Positions 1-8,848 of a stretch of DNA of 64,000 bases are shown in pieces. The translations under genes and the position numbers were made by a program. Position 1 is the stretch's first letter. Each line of letters starts with the position of its first letter. Source of the DNA: [Clostridium] viride DSM 6836. GTDB lineage: Bacteria; Bacillota; Clostridia; Oscillospirales; Oscillospiraceae. The notes beneath the pieces were generated by a model. It did not search any database and was not told where the DNA came from. It saw only the letters and a program-made list of their open reading frames with translations. The stretch is from positions 620,001 to 684,000 of the forward strand of contig JHZO01000004.1 of assembly GCA_000620945.1 (NCBI GenBank), read 5' to 3'.

Positions 1-1
1 T

Positions 2-385
2 TATGGCACCGTGCTGGCAACCATTGCGGATAAGGATAAGGAAGAGGCCCTGCCCCTGATTCGCCGCTTCTATAATTTGGGCTTTAACATTGAAGCCACC
101 AGCGGAACCGCGGCCTTCCTAAAGGGCTACGGAATTCGTACTCGAGTACGCCAAAAGATCAGTGAAGGCAGTGATGAAATCCTAAATGGCTTGCGTCAGG
201 GACACGTCACCTACGTTTTGAATACCCGCGACTACAACTCCCTCAGCCAAGAAAACGACGGATATGAAATTCGTCGCTGTGCCGTAGAGAACGGGGTAAC
301 CATGTTTACCTCCTTGGATACGGTACGAGTGTTGCTTGACATTCTGGAGGAGACAACGCTTTGCATCTCAACCATTGACGCATAA
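2..385 (+). CDS. carB: Carbamoyl-phosphate synthase large subunit, C-terminal end (partial)
   Basis: Only the last 127 codons lie in the window; the reading frame is open from base 2 and there is no start here. The visible part is the MGS-like (methylglyoxal synthase fold) regulatory domain, with the run VLATIADKDKEEALPLIRRF and the NTRD segment near the end. In the family this domain binds allosteric effectors such as UMP, while the missing upstream part makes carbamoyl phosphate from glutamine-derived ammonia, bicarbonate and ATP. It is followed after 16 bases by pyrK, so it is the upstream part of the pyrimidine operon. Confidence 0.93.
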   Translation, partial: YGTVLATIADKDKEEALPLIRRFYNLGFNIEATSGTAAFLKGYGIRTRVRQKISEGSDEILNGLRQGHVTYVLNTRDYNSLSQENDGYEIRRCAVENGVTMFTSLDTVRVLLDILEETTLCISTIDA

Positions 386-401
386 GGGAAGGGAGGATAT
401 C

Positions 402-1133
402 ATGAAGAAAAGCCTGTTCCAAATTCGAGAAAACCGTGCCATCACAAGCGAGGTGTACCGCATGGTTCTGGAAGGGGACACCAGCGCCATTACGGTGCCT
501 GGCCAGTTTGTGAATATCGCCTTAGACGGCTTTTACCTGCGCCGTCCCATTTCCGTTTGCGATTGGGATGAGGAAACCTTAACCATCTTGTATAAAGTGG
601 TCGGACAAGGAACCGCCTATATGGCAAACCTTTCACAGGGGAAAAGCCTAGATGTGTTGACTGGGCTTGGAAATGGGTACGATATCTCAAAGAGTGGAGA
701 ATCCCCCCTTTTGATTGGTGGTGGTGTGGGAGTGCCACCCTTGTATGGATTGGCAAAACGCCTCTGCCTTGCAGGCATTGCCCCTTCGGTCATCTTAGGG
801 TTTAACCGGAAGGATGAATTGTTCTACGAAGACGAGTTCTTGGACCTGGGAATCCAAGTCTATGTCACCACCGCAGACGGCAGCTATGGCATTCCCGGCT
901 TTGTGACCGATGCGATGGAAGGAATTCCTAGTAGCTACCTCTATACCTGTGGACCGGAAGCGATGCTCCGCGCCATTTATCAAAAGTCTACTTGTGATGG
1001 ACAGTTTAGTTTTGAAGAGCGCATGGGTTGCGGCTTTGGTGCTTGCATGGGCTGCTCGTGTGAAACCAAATACGGCTACAAGCGAATCTGCAAGGAAGGA
1101 CCCGTTTTGGAAAGGGGGGAGATTGTATGGTAA
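402..1133 (+). CDS. pyrK: Dihydroorotate dehydrogenase B, electron transfer subunit
   Basis: This is a 243-residue FAD and [2Fe-2S] protein that passes electrons from dihydroorotate oxidation to NAD+ in class 1B dihydroorotate dehydrogenase. The sequence shows a ferredoxin-reductase-like FAD domain (RRPISVCDW, RxxS-type), the NAD-binding GGGVGVPPLYGLA segment and a C-terminal cysteine cluster (GCGFGACMGCSC, then RICKEGP) that should hold the iron-sulfur centre. I chose ATG 402 because it follows GGGAGGATATC; the frame is open further upstream inside carB. The stop overlaps the pyrD start by 7 bases, which suggests translational coupling of the two subunits. Confidence 0.95.
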   Translation: MKKSLFQIRENRAITSEVYRMVLEGDTSAITVPGQFVNIALDGFYLRRPISVCDWDEETLTILYKVVGQGTAYMANLSQGKSLDVLTGLGNGYDISKSGESPLLIGGGVGVPPLYGLAKRLCLAGIAPSVILGFNRKDELFYEDEFLDLGIQVYVTTADGSYGIPGFVTDAMEGIPSSYLYTCGPEAMLRAIYQKSTCDGQFSFEERMGCGFGACMGCSCETKYGYKRICKEGPVLERGEIVW

Positions 1134-2038
1134 ACACAAAGGTCAGCCTTAGTGGTCTTATGTTAGATAACCCGGTGATTCCAGCCAGCGGCACCTTTGG
1201 CTATGGGTATGAATTTGCGGAGCTATACGATATTAACCTACTTGGTTCCTTTTCCTTTAAGGGAACGACCGCAGCACCCCGATTTGGCAACCCAACCCCC
1301 AGAATCGCGGAGTGTCCCTCTGGCATGATCAATTCGGTGGGGCTGCAAAACCCCGGCATTGACGCAGTGATTCAGCGAGAATTGCCGCGCCTGAAAAAGT
1401 GCTTCCACAAGCCGGTCATCGCAAACATCAGCGGATTTTCTGTGGAGGAATATGTACATTGCTGCCAAAAAATTGATCGGGAAGCGCAGGTGGGCCTCAT
1501 TGAAGTAAATGTGAGCTGCCCCAATGTGCACAATGGAGGCATGAGCTTTGGTACTACTCCGGAATCGGCTGCCGAAGTCACCCGTGCCGTCAAGGCGGTG
1601 ACAACCAAACCCGTTTACATCAAGCTCTCACCCAATGTAACGGACATTGCTGCCATTGCAAGAGCTTGTGAAGAGGCAGGAGCGGATGGCATTAGCTTGA
1701 TCAATACCTTGCTGGGCATGCGCATTGATCTTCGGACAAGAAAACCGGTCATTGCAAACAAGATGGGTGGGTTTTCCGGGAGTGCGATTTTTCCTGTGGC
1801 GCTTCGCATGGTCTATCAGGTCTATGAAGCGGTTTCCATTCCCATCATCGGCATGGGTGGAGTATCCTCTGCTCGCGATGCCATTGAAATGATGCTTGCC
1901 GGAGCGACCGCAGTGCAGGTGGGGGCCGCCAACTTGGTGAATCCTTACGCCTGCCGGGATATCATTGAAAGTCTACCCCGAGAAATGGAACAACTGGGGA
2001 TTTCATCCCTTACAGAAATTATAGGAGGTGCTCACTAA
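1127..2038 (+). CDS. pyrD: Dihydroorotate dehydrogenase B, catalytic subunit
   Basis: This 303-residue FMN enzyme oxidises dihydroorotate to orotate, the fourth step of UMP synthesis. Family landmarks are [11 protein letters not shown] near the N-terminus, the [14 protein letters not shown] segment with the catalytic cysteine typical of class 1B, and [13 protein letters not shown] plus AVQVGAA in the phosphate-binding region. It overlaps pyrK by 7 bases and its stop shares a base with the pyrF start (TAATG), so the genes are tightly coupled. With pyrK next to it, this is the NAD-dependent heterotetrameric form, as expected for an anaerobe. Confidence 0.96.
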   Translation: MVNTKVSLSGLMLDNPVIPASGTFGYGYEFAELYDINLLGSFSFKGTTAAPRFGNPTPRIAECPSGMINSVGLQNPGIDAVIQRELPRLKKCFHKPVIANISGFSVEEYVHCCQKIDREAQVGLIEVNVSCPNVHNGGMSFGTTPESAAEVTRAVKAVTTKPVYIKLSPNVTDIAAIARACEEAGADGISLINTLLGMRIDLRTRKPVIANKMGGFSGSAIFPVALRMVYQVYEAVSIPIIGMGGVSSARDAIEMMLAGATAVQVGAANLVNPYACRDIIESLPREMEQLGISSLTEIIGGAH

Positions 2039-2736
2039 TGGGAAAAGACGTCATCATCGCCTGCGACTTTGCAGACAAGCAAACTTGCCTTGCCTTTTTA
2101 CGGAAGTTTACCGGGAAAAAACCCTTTGTGAAGATTGGCATGGAACTGTACTATGCCGAAGGCCCCCAAATCGTAACCGAGCTAAAAGCATTGGGTCATC
2201 CGATTTTTCTGGATTTAAAGCTGCATGACATTCCCAACACCGTGGAGAAGGCCATGCAGGTTCTCACCAATCTGGACATTGATATGTGCAATGTCCATGC
2301 CGGCGGCACCGAAGCCATGATGGAAGCGGCCATTCGAGGGCTGACCCGTGCGGACGGAACCCGACCCCTCCTCATTGCGGTCACGCAACTTACTTCAACC
2401 AGTGAGGAACGGATGCAGAAGGATCTCTTGATTGAGAAGCCATTGGATGAGGTGGTACGGCACTATGCCCAAACCGCGAAAAAGGCAGGCTTAGATGGAG
2501 TGGTTTGTTCCCCCTTGGAAGCCGGCAAGGTCAAGGAAGCCTGTGGCACCTCCTTCCTGACGGTCACCCCGGGCGTTCGCTTTGCGGACGGTGAGGTAGG
2601 GGATCAGGTGCGTGTGACCACACCGGCGGGCGCAAAGGCACTGGGTTCTGACTACATTGTGGTGGGCAGACCCATAACCGCTGCGGAAGATCCCGTGGCT
2701 GCTTATGAGCGTTGCATGAAAGAATTTACGGAATAG
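2038..2736 (+). CDS. pyrF: Orotidine 5'-phosphate decarboxylase
   Basis: This 232-residue TIM-barrel enzyme decarboxylates OMP to UMP, the last step of de novo pyrimidine synthesis. The diagnostic motif [13 protein letters not shown], with the Asp/Lys charge network, is present at about residues 59-71. The C-terminal TPGVRF and [10 protein letters not shown] segments bind phosphate. Its length matches the bacterial class I family. Its start overlaps the pyrD stop by one base and pyrE follows 12 bases later. Confidence 0.96.
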   Translation: MGKDVIIACDFADKQTCLAFLRKFTGKKPFVKIGMELYYAEGPQIVTELKALGHPIFLDLKLHDIPNTVEKAMQVLTNLDIDMCNVHAGGTEAMMEAAIRGLTRADGTRPLLIAVTQLTSTSEERMQKDLLIEKPLDEVVRHYAQTAKKAGLDGVVCSPLEAGKVKEACGTSFLTVTPGVRFADGEVGDQVRVTTPAGAKALGSDYIVVGRPITAAEDPVAAYERCMKEFTE

Positions 2737-2748
2737 GAGAAGAATACT

Positions 2749-3381
2749 ATGGAAAAACTGATTGCGGAAGCCTTGCTTTCCATCGGCGCAGTCTTTCTGC
2801 GCCCGGAGGAGCCCTTCACTTGGGCCAGCGGGATCAAGAGCCCTATTTATTGCGATAATCGACTGATTCTCACCGCGCCCCAGGCGCGCCTGAGCGTAGA
2901 AAACGCCATAGCAGAAACCGTAAAGTCAGAGTACCCGGAGTGTGAGGTGTTAATGGGAACCAGCACCGCAGGCATTGCCCACGCTGCCATTGCGGCCCAC
3001 ATCCTTGGCATCCCCATGGGCTATGTCCGCTCCGGAGCAAAGGATCATGGCCGACAGAATCGCATTGAAGGAAAACTGCAAGCGGGCCAAAAGGTCGTGG
3101 TCATTGAGGATCTTATCTCCACGGCGGGCAGCGTGATTGAGGTGGTTGAGGCCTTGCGTGAGGCGGGAGCAGAGGTGCTTGGCGTTGTTAGCATCTTTAC
3201 CTATGGCATGCAAAAAGGACTTGACCGCTTGGAAAGCGCCAAGGTGCGTAATGTGAGCCTTTCCAACTTTGATGCGGTGGTGCATGTTGCAGCGGACAAG
3301 GGATATATCTCAAAGGAGGACATTGGTCGACTGATTGCCTTCCGAAACAATCCTTCGGATGAAAGCTGGATCGGGGGTTAA
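2749..3381 (+). CDS. pyrE: Orotate phosphoribosyltransferase
   Basis: A 210-residue type I phosphoribosyltransferase that joins orotate to PRPP to give OMP. The PRPP-binding loop [20 protein letters not shown] (residues about 116-135) is clear, and the N-terminal [16 protein letters not shown] segment is typical of OPRTase. The RBS AGGAGAAG sits just before ATG 2749. It is embedded in the pyr operon, 12 bases after pyrF and 2 bases before pyrB. Confidence 0.96.
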   Translation: MEKLIAEALLSIGAVFLRPEEPFTWASGIKSPIYCDNRLILTAPQARLSVENAIAETVKSEYPECEVLMGTSTAGIAHAAIAAHILGIPMGYVRSGAKDHGRQNRIEGKLQAGQKVVVIEDLISTAGSVIEVVEALREAGAEVLGVVSIFTYGMQKGLDRLESAKVRNVSLSNFDAVVHVAADKGYISKEDIGRLIAFRNNPSDESWIGG

Positions 3382-3383
3382 GT

Positions 3384-4301
3384 ATGCGCCACCTTATCGA
3401 TATTTTGGATCTTTCCAAAGAAGAAATCGATGGCCTGATTGATACCGCCAGCGATATCATGGATAGACCGGAGGCCTATGCTACGCTTTGTCAAGGGAAA
3501 AAGCTGGCGACCCTATTTTTTGAGCCTTCAACGAGAACAAGACTGAGCTTTGAGGCAGCCATGTACGAGTTGGGCGGCAATGTGTTGGGCTTTTCTGATT
3601 CAGGCAGTTCCTCAACCTCGAAAGGGGAGAGTGTGGCCGATACGGTAAAAGTCGTGAGCGGGTATGCCGATATCATTGCCATGCGGCACCCCAAGGAAGG
3701 AGCCCCCTTGGTGGCCTCCATGAAGGCAGATATTCCCGTCATCAATGCCGGGGACGGAGGGCATAACCACCCAACACAGACCCTGGCTGACCTCATCACC
3801 ATCAAGCGTGAGAAGGGACGCCTGGAAGGCTTAACCGTGGGACTCTGCGGTGACTTAAAATTTGGACGTACGGTTCATTCGCTCATTGCAGCACTCTCTC
3901 GGTATGAAGGGATCCGCTTTGTCCTCATTTCACCGGACGAATTGAGGCTACCGGACTATGTCAAGCTGGAGGTTCTAGATAAGTCTGGAGTCGCCTACGA
4001 AGAGACCGACGATTTGGAGGCCGTCATGGGTAGCTTGGACATGCTGTATATGACGCGTGTCCAGCGGGAACGGTTCTTCAACGAAGCTGATTACATTAGA
4101 CTAAAGAATAGCTATATTCTAACGCCACAAAAGCTCGTTTCAGCGAAACAGGACATGATTATCCTACATCCGCTGCCTCGAGTGAATGAGATTTCGGTGG
4201 CAGTGGATGACGACCCAAGGGCTTGTTACTTTAAGCAAACCCTGTACGGAAAGTACATTCGCATGGCGCTGATTCTAATGTTGTTGGAGGTGACTCCATG
4301 A
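3384..4301 (+). CDS. pyrB: Aspartate carbamoyltransferase catalytic subunit
   Basis: A 305-residue enzyme that condenses carbamoyl phosphate with aspartate, the committed step of pyrimidine synthesis. It carries the carbamoyl-phosphate motif [12 protein letters not shown] (about residues 48-59), the HPTQTLADL motif and the C-terminal HPLPRVNEI motif. It ends by overlapping pyrI by 4 bases (ATGA). The regulatory subunit right behind it implies the large allosteric holoenzyme (catalytic trimers plus regulatory dimers) rather than the free trimer of Bacillus. Confidence 0.97.
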   Translation: MRHLIDILDLSKEEIDGLIDTASDIMDRPEAYATLCQGKKLATLFFEPSTRTRLSFEAAMYELGGNVLGFSDSGSSSTSKGESVADTVKVVSGYADIIAMRHPKEGAPLVASMKADIPVINAGDGGHNHPTQTLADLITIKREKGRLEGLTVGLCGDLKFGRTVHSLIAALSRYEGIRFVLISPDELRLPDYVKLEVLDKSGVAYEETDDLEAVMGSLDMLYMTRVQRERFFNEADYIRLKNSYILTPQKLVSAKQDMIILHPLPRVNEISVAVDDDPRACYFKQTLYGKYIRMALILMLLEVTP

Positions 4302-4720
4302 TTATCGGGAGCATCGTGGACGGAATCGTCATCGACCATATTCCCGCAGGACGTGGCATGGAACTCTATCGTGACTTGCGGCTGGATAACCTGGATTGTG
4401 AGATTGTCCTGATCAAAAATGCAGTAAGTCGAAAGATTGAAAAAAAGGATGTCCTTAAAATCAATGAAGTTATTGACCTGAACTACGAAGTTTTAGGCTT
4501 CATTGACCCCAAAATTACGGTGAATTTCATTCGGGGTGGAGCCCTGATCCAAAAAGTGAATCCACCCCTGCCTGAGCTTTTGACGAACATTATCTACTGC
4601 AAAAATCCCCGCTGCATTACATCCACAGAGCAAGAACTGGCCCATAGATTTCGCTTGACCGATCGAGAAAGTGGCGTGTATCGTTGCCTTTATTGTGAAG
4701 TGCGAGCGGAACGACGATAA
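4298..4720 (+). CDS. pyrI: Aspartate carbamoyltransferase regulatory subunit
   Basis: A 140-residue regulatory chain. The N-terminal half ([20 protein letters not shown]) is the nucleotide-effector domain. The C-terminal half has the four-cysteine zinc site arranged as CKNPRC followed by YRCLYC, which contacts the catalytic chain. It is slightly shorter than the enterobacterial protein (about 153 residues). It overlaps pyrB by 4 bases and is the last gene of the operon; no clear stem-loop with a T tract follows. Confidence 0.95.
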   Translation: MIIGSIVDGIVIDHIPAGRGMELYRDLRLDNLDCEIVLIKNAVSRKIEKKDVLKINEVIDLNYEVLGFIDPKITVNFIRGGALIQKVNPPLPELLTNIIYCKNPRCITSTEQELAHRFRLTDRESGVYRCLYCEVRAERR

Positions 4721-4788
4721 GAAACGACTTAAAAAGTTTTGATCTTAGTCAGGTAAGAAGCGCTCACGATTTGCTCCGCATTTTGTTG

Positions 4789-4817
4789 TTGCAAAAAGGG
4801 GGTATTTCTGTTATGAT
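4789..4817 (+). promoter_or_regulatory. Predicted sigma-A promoter for the membrane protein gene
   Basis: TTGCAA at 4789-4794 and TATGAT at 4812-4817 are 17 bases apart. A second TATAAT lies at 4824-4829. A short inverted repeat (AATGGTT/AACCATT) lies between this site and the gene start at 4891. Confidence 0.5.
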
Positions 4818-4890
4818 GTATGATATAATTAAGAATGGTTACGTTTGTGTTCAGGAAGGAACCATTCGGAATTTGGGAGCGTTTTAGTCT

Positions 4891-5688
4891 ATGAGCAAAG
4901 ACGAGAAAGAGTTAAAAGCGTTGCGAGATCAGCAGGAACTGGAGATTCTCAGGCGAGTGCTATTTTGGCTGGGAGCGGCAGTTCTTTTGGAAGCACTCGT
5001 GCTGCTCGCCAACCGGTTCTACTTTCATGCATTAACAAGCAAGGTTGAGCTTTCAGTACAGGCTGCGTTGTATGAACTGTTTGGCGTCTTACAGTTTGCC
5101 GGCGTTGTTGTAGGTTTAGGCTTTTTTGTTTGGGCCGTGCTTGGAAGGAAGCAGAACCCCCGAAGCGGAATTTGCCGCTTTATCTGTGCCGCGTTTTTTG
5201 TCTCAATTTCCGTATGTGCATTTTTGTTTTTGCATGTTGGAAACAGTTGTGTCTCCATCCTGCTGGCAGGGATTCCGGCCATGGCAGGTCTTATCATGAT
5301 CTATTATCTCTATCAGAGAGAGTTTTTTGTTCTAGCAACCGTTTCTGGTTTGGGTATGCTTGGTCTTTGGATTTTTCGCACGGCCAGCGCTAGATACCTC
5401 ACCTTCTACTATATCTATACCATCGTAGTGGCTTGCCTTATCGCAGCAGTCGTGATCTTATCCCGGAAGGTTCAGAAGGAAAATGGATATTTCACTTGGG
5501 GAAAACATAAGCTCGAAATCGTGAAACCCGATGCAAACCACAAAACAGTTTGGTGTAGCTGTGCTTTCGTAGTTGCTTGCTTGGCTCTGGCACCCATCTT
5601 GGGCAGTGTGTTTGCATACTATGCCTTTATCGCACTGGTTGTTTGGATTTTCATCATGGCCGTCTATTTTACTTCTCGCCTAATGTAA
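4891..5688 (+). CDS. Polytopic membrane protein of unknown function
   Basis: I do not recognise a family. The 265-residue protein starts with a charged cytoplasmic segment (about residues 1-24, rich in Lys, Glu and Arg). It then has seven or eight hydrophobic stretches long enough to cross the membrane, separated by short loops, with one longer polar loop near residues 192-215. No catalytic motif stands out. It has its own promoter and is followed by a strong terminator, so it appears to be monocistronic. It could be a transporter-like or sensory membrane protein, but the sequence does not decide this. Confidence 0.8.
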   Translation: MSKDEKELKALRDQQELEILRRVLFWLGAAVLLEALVLLANRFYFHALTSKVELSVQAALYELFGVLQFAGVVVGLGFFVWAVLGRKQNPRSGICRFICAAFFVSISVCAFLFLHVGNSCVSILLAGIPAMAGLIMIYYLYQREFFVLATVSGLGMLGLWIFRTASARYLTFYYIYTIVVACLIAAVVILSRKVQKENGYFTWGKHKLEIVKPDANHKTVWCSCAFVVACLALAPILGSVFAYYAFIALVVWIFIMAVYFTSRLM

Positions 5689-5711
5689 ACAAAGCTTATC
5701 TATCCAATACA

Positions 5712-5744
5712 AAAACCGTCATCTGAATGATGACGGTTTTTTCA
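5712..5744. terminator. Bidirectional rho-independent terminator
   Basis: Arms 5712-5722 and 5730-5740 (AAAACCGTCAT / ATGACGGTTTT) form a perfect 11-bp stem with a 7-base loop. T runs follow on both strands, so it can serve the membrane protein gene on + and thiN on -. Confidence 0.88.
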
Positions 5745-5758
5745 TGTAAGGAAAAAAG

Positions 5759-6391
5759 TTAGGTCGGTTGAGGGCCATGGAGCGGCCAGGAAACCAGAAG
5801 GCAAGCGCCCTCGGCGGTAATCTGAACCGGGGTGCCTTGAAAGCAGTTGCTCACCCCTAGAGGGAGGTTCGCGTCCAAACATTTGTTGCGCAAGGGGTAC
5901 TTTGCTCCTTGAATGGAAACGGAAACATCTGGGCCAAGACAAAAGACGGAGAAGAGGCCCTCCTCTTGGGCGGGGAGGATGAGAGTATCGTTGCAGATGG
6001 AGGTAAATACCTCCGTTTCGGTATAGAGAAAACCTCGGGCACTTTGTTTTGCAAGGTAGCCCAATCCTTGGAGGTTTCCCAAAGTATGATCCAGTCGTCC
6101 CCCTCCACAACCATAGAGATGGAAGCGGGTCAATCCACGAGACAATCCGTCCTTAATGGCAAGCATCGTATCCGTATCATCCTTTTCCGGCGGATAATGG
6201 AGCGTGGGAATCTCAGTGGGAAAATCCGATAGGGAGTCAAAATCGCCGAGTATGAGGTCTGGCGTCAGTCCTTCCTGTACGCAGTAACGATACCCACCAT
6301 CTGCGGCCAGGATGCAGTCGATGGGCGTGGGACGGGAACGCAATCCATAAAAGGAACCGGCTCCAAAAATATAGCATTGTGGACGTTGCAT
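5759..6391 (-). CDS. thiN: Thiamine pyrophosphokinase
   Basis: A 210-residue enzyme that transfers pyrophosphate from ATP to thiamine, giving thiamine diphosphate. The family signature is clear near the N-terminus: AADGGYRYC followed by PDLILGDFDSL, whose aspartates bind metal and substrate, then YPPEKDDTDTMLAI and GCGGGRLDHTLGN. In Bacillus and many Clostridia thiN sits behind rsgA-rpe. Here it stands alone on the minus strand, far from rsgA at 42907, so the usual cluster has been broken up. Confidence 0.93.
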   Translation of the reverse strand: MQRPQCYIFGAGSFYGLRSRPTPIDCILAADGGYRYCVQEGLTPDLILGDFDSLSDFPTEIPTLHYPPEKDDTDTMLAIKDGLSRGLTRFHLYGCGGGRLDHTLGNLQGLGYLAKQSARGFLYTETEVFTSICNDTLILPAQEEGLFSVFCLGPDVSVSIQGAKYPLRNKCLDANLPLGVSNCFQGTPVQITAEGACLLVSWPLHGPQPT

Positions 6392-6422
6392 GGTAAGGTC
6401 TCCTAATGAAAAAGTTATACCT

Positions 6423-6450
6423 AGTGTAACACGAAAGCAAGCGCTGTCAA
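6423..6450 (-). promoter_or_regulatory. Predicted sigma-A promoter for thiN
   Basis: On the minus strand TTGACA (6445-6450) and TACACT (6423-6428) are separated by 16 bases, about 30 bases upstream of the thiN start. I see no TPP riboswitch in between. Confidence 0.6.
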
Positions 6451-6467
6451 CGGGTTTGCCGAAAAAG

Positions 6468-6500
6468 AAGAACCCCTCTTTGGAAAAAGAGAGGTTCTAA
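6468..6500 (-). terminator. Terminator of the DUF378 gene
   Basis: A stem with a 13-base arm and one mismatch (AGAACCCCTCTTT / AAAGAGAGGTTCT on +) is followed by a T-rich run when read on the minus strand. It lies just downstream of the DUF378 gene. Confidence 0.7.
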
Positions 6501-6525
6501 GAAATGGTTTGCACCAAGAATGAGG

Positions 6526-6735
6526 TCATTCGGCTGTTCGAACGGCGCTGTTTCGATTAAAGTAGAACGAAATGCTCCAAAGTGCAGCTAGACCCACCAG
6601 GGAGAATACAACGCGGCTGGCCATGCTGAGCTGGCCTCCAAATAAGGCACCTACAAAGTCGTATCCAAATAACCCGATGCAGCCCCAGTTTAAACCGCCA
6701 ATAATGATCAGTGCAAGAATAATTTTATTGAGCAT
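6526..6735 (-). CDS. DUF378 family small membrane protein
   Basis: This 69-residue protein matches the DUF378 family (YuzA-like) by its N-terminal pattern LALIIIGGLNWGCIGLFGYD and two hydrophobic helices (about residues 5-22 and 36-58). Its function is unknown. The RBS AGGAGG stands a few bases before the start. It has its own terminator and sits divergently from the tyrS leader, so it is probably monocistronic. Confidence 0.85.
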   Translation of the reverse strand: MLNKIILALIIIGGLNWGCIGLFGYDFVGALFGGQLSMASRVVFSLVGLAALWSISFYFNRNSAVRTAE

Positions 6736-6841
6736 GTGACATCCTCCTGCAAAAGTAATAAAAGGTTTTGTTTGCTTTTACAGCAGTAGTATGAACCAGT
6801 TTTGCCAGATTATTCAGATGCCATTGTGAAAAAGAATGGCC

Positions 6842-6870
6842 TTGACAAGTTCTGCGGAATGTACTATAAT
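6842..6870 (+). promoter_or_regulatory. Sigma-A promoter of the tyrS T-box transcript
   Basis: A consensus TTGACA (6842-6847) and TATAAT (6865-6870) are spaced by 17 bases, about 25 bases upstream of the T-box stem I. Confidence 0.9.
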
Positions 6871-6894
6871 CAGCGCAGTTTGATATGGATACTG

Positions 6895-7165
6895 TAATGA
6901 CGAGAAGAAGTAGCCCGCGGTTTATCTGCACAGAGAACCCTTGATTTGGTGAAAGAGGGAGAGATGACGCTTGTGAATACCTCTCGGAACAGCCCTTCCA
7001 ACGGCAGTTGCCTAGTAGGAGTGTGTCGGGTGCGCCCGTTATTGCGCTGGGGTTTCGCAAGCTCTTTGCCGAACCCTTGGAGTCCGTTCTCTGTGAAGAG
7101 ACGGAATATAGAGGTGGTACCGCGATCTTTGTCGCCCTCTGTCGAAAGACAGGGGGCGTTTTTGT
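6895..7165 (+). ncRNA. T-box leader, tyrosine specific, upstream of tyrS
   Basis: All T-box landmarks are visible. Stem I begins with the GAAGAAGTAG segment (about 6904-6913). The specifier loop GAA-TAC-CTCTCGG carries TAC (Tyr) at 6978-6980. The T-box motif AGGTGGTACCGCG lies at 7112-7124. A terminator follows (arms 7133-7143 and 7148-7158, GAAA loop, T5). Uncharged tRNA-Tyr should stabilise the antiterminator and allow tyrS transcription. The leader, with its promoter, explains the gap between 6736 and 7215. Confidence 0.95.
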
Positions 7166-7215
7166 TTGCTCCGTACCGCCATGGAAAGCGAGAAAAGAAA
7201 GGAAGTTGAAGGAAC

Positions 7216-8442
7216 ATGAAGCTATACGATGAACTGGTTGCCCGAGGTCTGATTGCTCAGGTGACTCATGAGGAAGAAATTAGAGAGCTGATCGACAATG
7301 GAAAGGCCACCTTTTATATTGGTTTTGACCCAACGGCAGACTCCCTGCATGTCGGTCACTTTATGGCACTTTGCCTCATGAAACGCCTGCAGATGGCAGG
7401 GAATCGCCCCATCGCACTGATTGGCGGAGGCACCGGAATGGTTGGTGACCCTTCTGGCCGAACCGATATGAGAACGGTGATGACCCCGGAAACCATTCAG
7501 CACAACTGTGACTGCTTTAAAAAGCAAATGGAAAAGTTCATTGAGTTCGGGGAAGGCAAGGCCATCATGGTGAACAACGCCGATTGGCTATTGAACCTAA
7601 ACTATATTGAGCTCTTGCGTGAGGTTGGTGCATGCTTCTCCGTCAACAACATGCTCCGTGCAGAGTGCTATAAAAACCGCATGGAAAAGGGTCTGAGCTT
7701 TTTTGAGTTTAACTATATGATTATGCAGGCCTATGACTTTTACTACCTGTACCAGCACTACGGCTGTAATATGCAGTTTGGTGGCGACGATCAGTGGTCT
7801 AACATGTTAGCCGGTACGGAGCTCATCCGCCGCAAGCTTGCAAAAGACTCTCATGCAATGACCATTACCTTGCTGCTGACCTCCGACGGGAAGAAAATGG
7901 GCAAAACCATGGGTGGTGCCGTTTGGCTGGATCCGGAAAAAACCTCGCCCTATGAGTTTTATCAATACTGGCGCAATGTGGAAGATGCAGACGTGTTAAA
8001 GTGTATCCGCATGCTGACCTTCCTGCCCTTGGAAGAAATTGATGCCATGAGTGCATGGGAAGGAAGCCAACTTAACCGTGCCAAAGAAATTTTGGCCTTT
8101 GAACTCACTAAGCTGATTCACGGGGAGGAGGAAGCGAGCAAGGCCCAGGAGACCGCGCGCGGACTCTTTACCGGTGGTGGCGATACGGCCAATATGCCAA
8201 GCACACAGCTCACAGAGGAAGATTTTATGGAGGGTAGCATTGGCGTGCTGGACCTTATGGTAAAAGGAAAGCTTGCCCCATCGAAGGGGGAAGCAAGACG
8301 CTTGGTTCAGCAGGGCGGTGTGTTTGTGCAAAACGAAAAGGTATCAGACATTGCAGCAAACTTCTCAAAGGATCAGCTGGCAGGGGAAGGCCTAGTCATG
8401 CGAAAGGGTAAGAAAACCTTCCACCGATTCCATTGTTCCTAA
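7216..8442 (+). CDS. tyrS: Tyrosine--tRNA ligase
   Basis: A 408-residue class Ic aminoacyl-tRNA synthetase that charges tRNA-Tyr. The HIGH-like motif appears as [14 protein letters not shown] (about residues 40-53), followed by [13 protein letters not shown]. The KMSKS-like loop is [11 protein letters not shown] (about residues 225-235). The C-terminus has the S4-like RNA-binding domain ([20 protein letters not shown]). The upstream T-box has a tyrosine specifier, which agrees with the call. A strong terminator follows. Confidence 0.97.
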   Translation: MKLYDELVARGLIAQVTHEEEIRELIDNGKATFYIGFDPTADSLHVGHFMALCLMKRLQMAGNRPIALIGGGTGMVGDPSGRTDMRTVMTPETIQHNCDCFKKQMEKFIEFGEGKAIMVNNADWLLNLNYIELLREVGACFSVNNMLRAECYKNRMEKGLSFFEFNYMIMQAYDFYYLYQHYGCNMQFGGDDQWSNMLAGTELIRRKLAKDSHAMTITLLLTSDGKKMGKTMGGAVWLDPEKTSPYEFYQYWRNVEDADVLKCIRMLTFLPLEEIDAMSAWEGSQLNRAKEILAFELTKLIHGEEEASKAQETARGLFTGGGDTANMPSTQLTEEDFMEGSIGVLDLMVKGKLAPSKGEARRLVQQGGVFVQNEKVSDIAANFSKDQLAGEGLVMRKGKKTFHRFHCS

Positions 8443-8462
8443 AACCGAAGAAAGCATAAAGA

Positions 8463-8496
8463 AACGCGGAACCGCAAGTTGCGGTTCCGCGTTATG
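8463..8496 (+). terminator. Terminator of tyrS
   Basis: A 15-base perfect inverted repeat (8463-8477 and 8479-8493, core CGCGGAACCGCAA) is followed by a short T-rich stretch. Confidence 0.8.
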
Positions 8497-8510
8497 TTAT
8501 ATGAAATGAA

Positions 8511-8759
8511 TCAATCGGATAAATACTGTTTGACCAATTCCTGCAACAACTCGTCACGATCCAAACGGCGGATCATCGTACGGGCATTGTTATAATTGGT
8601 AATATAGGTGGGGTCTTCGGATAAGATATACCCAACAATTTGATTGATGGGATTATAACCCTTTTCTTGAAGGGCGTTATACACCGACATGAGAACTCCC
8701 TTAATCTCCTCGCTTTTATCCTGATTAAGTTGAAACTTGCGGGTATAATCCAAGCTCAC
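8511..8759 (-). CDS. ireB: IreB family regulatory phosphoprotein (UPF0297/YrzL)
   Basis: This 82-residue protein matches the IreB family along its length, with the NPINQIVGYILSEDPTYIT segment and the NARTMIRRLDRDELLQELV segment. In Enterococcus, IreB is phosphorylated by the PASTA kinase IreK and dephosphorylated by IreP, and acts in cell-envelope stress control. A kinase and phosphatase of those families occur at 40922 and 40162 in this window. The start is GTG with RBS GAGGTGAAG. Confidence 0.92.
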   Translation of the reverse strand: MSLDYTRKFQLNQDKSEEIKGVLMSVYNALQEKGYNPINQIVGYILSEDPTYITNYNNARTMIRRLDRDELLQELVKQYLSD

Positions 8760-8848
8760 GAATCTTCACCTCGATGTTAGACATTTTAAGTTATTTTATC
8801 ATAGGAGGTGCAGAAAAGTAAAGACTTATTCATTGAAAAATTTGTAAT

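Noticed and set aside
6946-7209. Reading frames over the tyrS leader
   Set aside because: They lie across the T-box and its terminator and have no conserved sequence.
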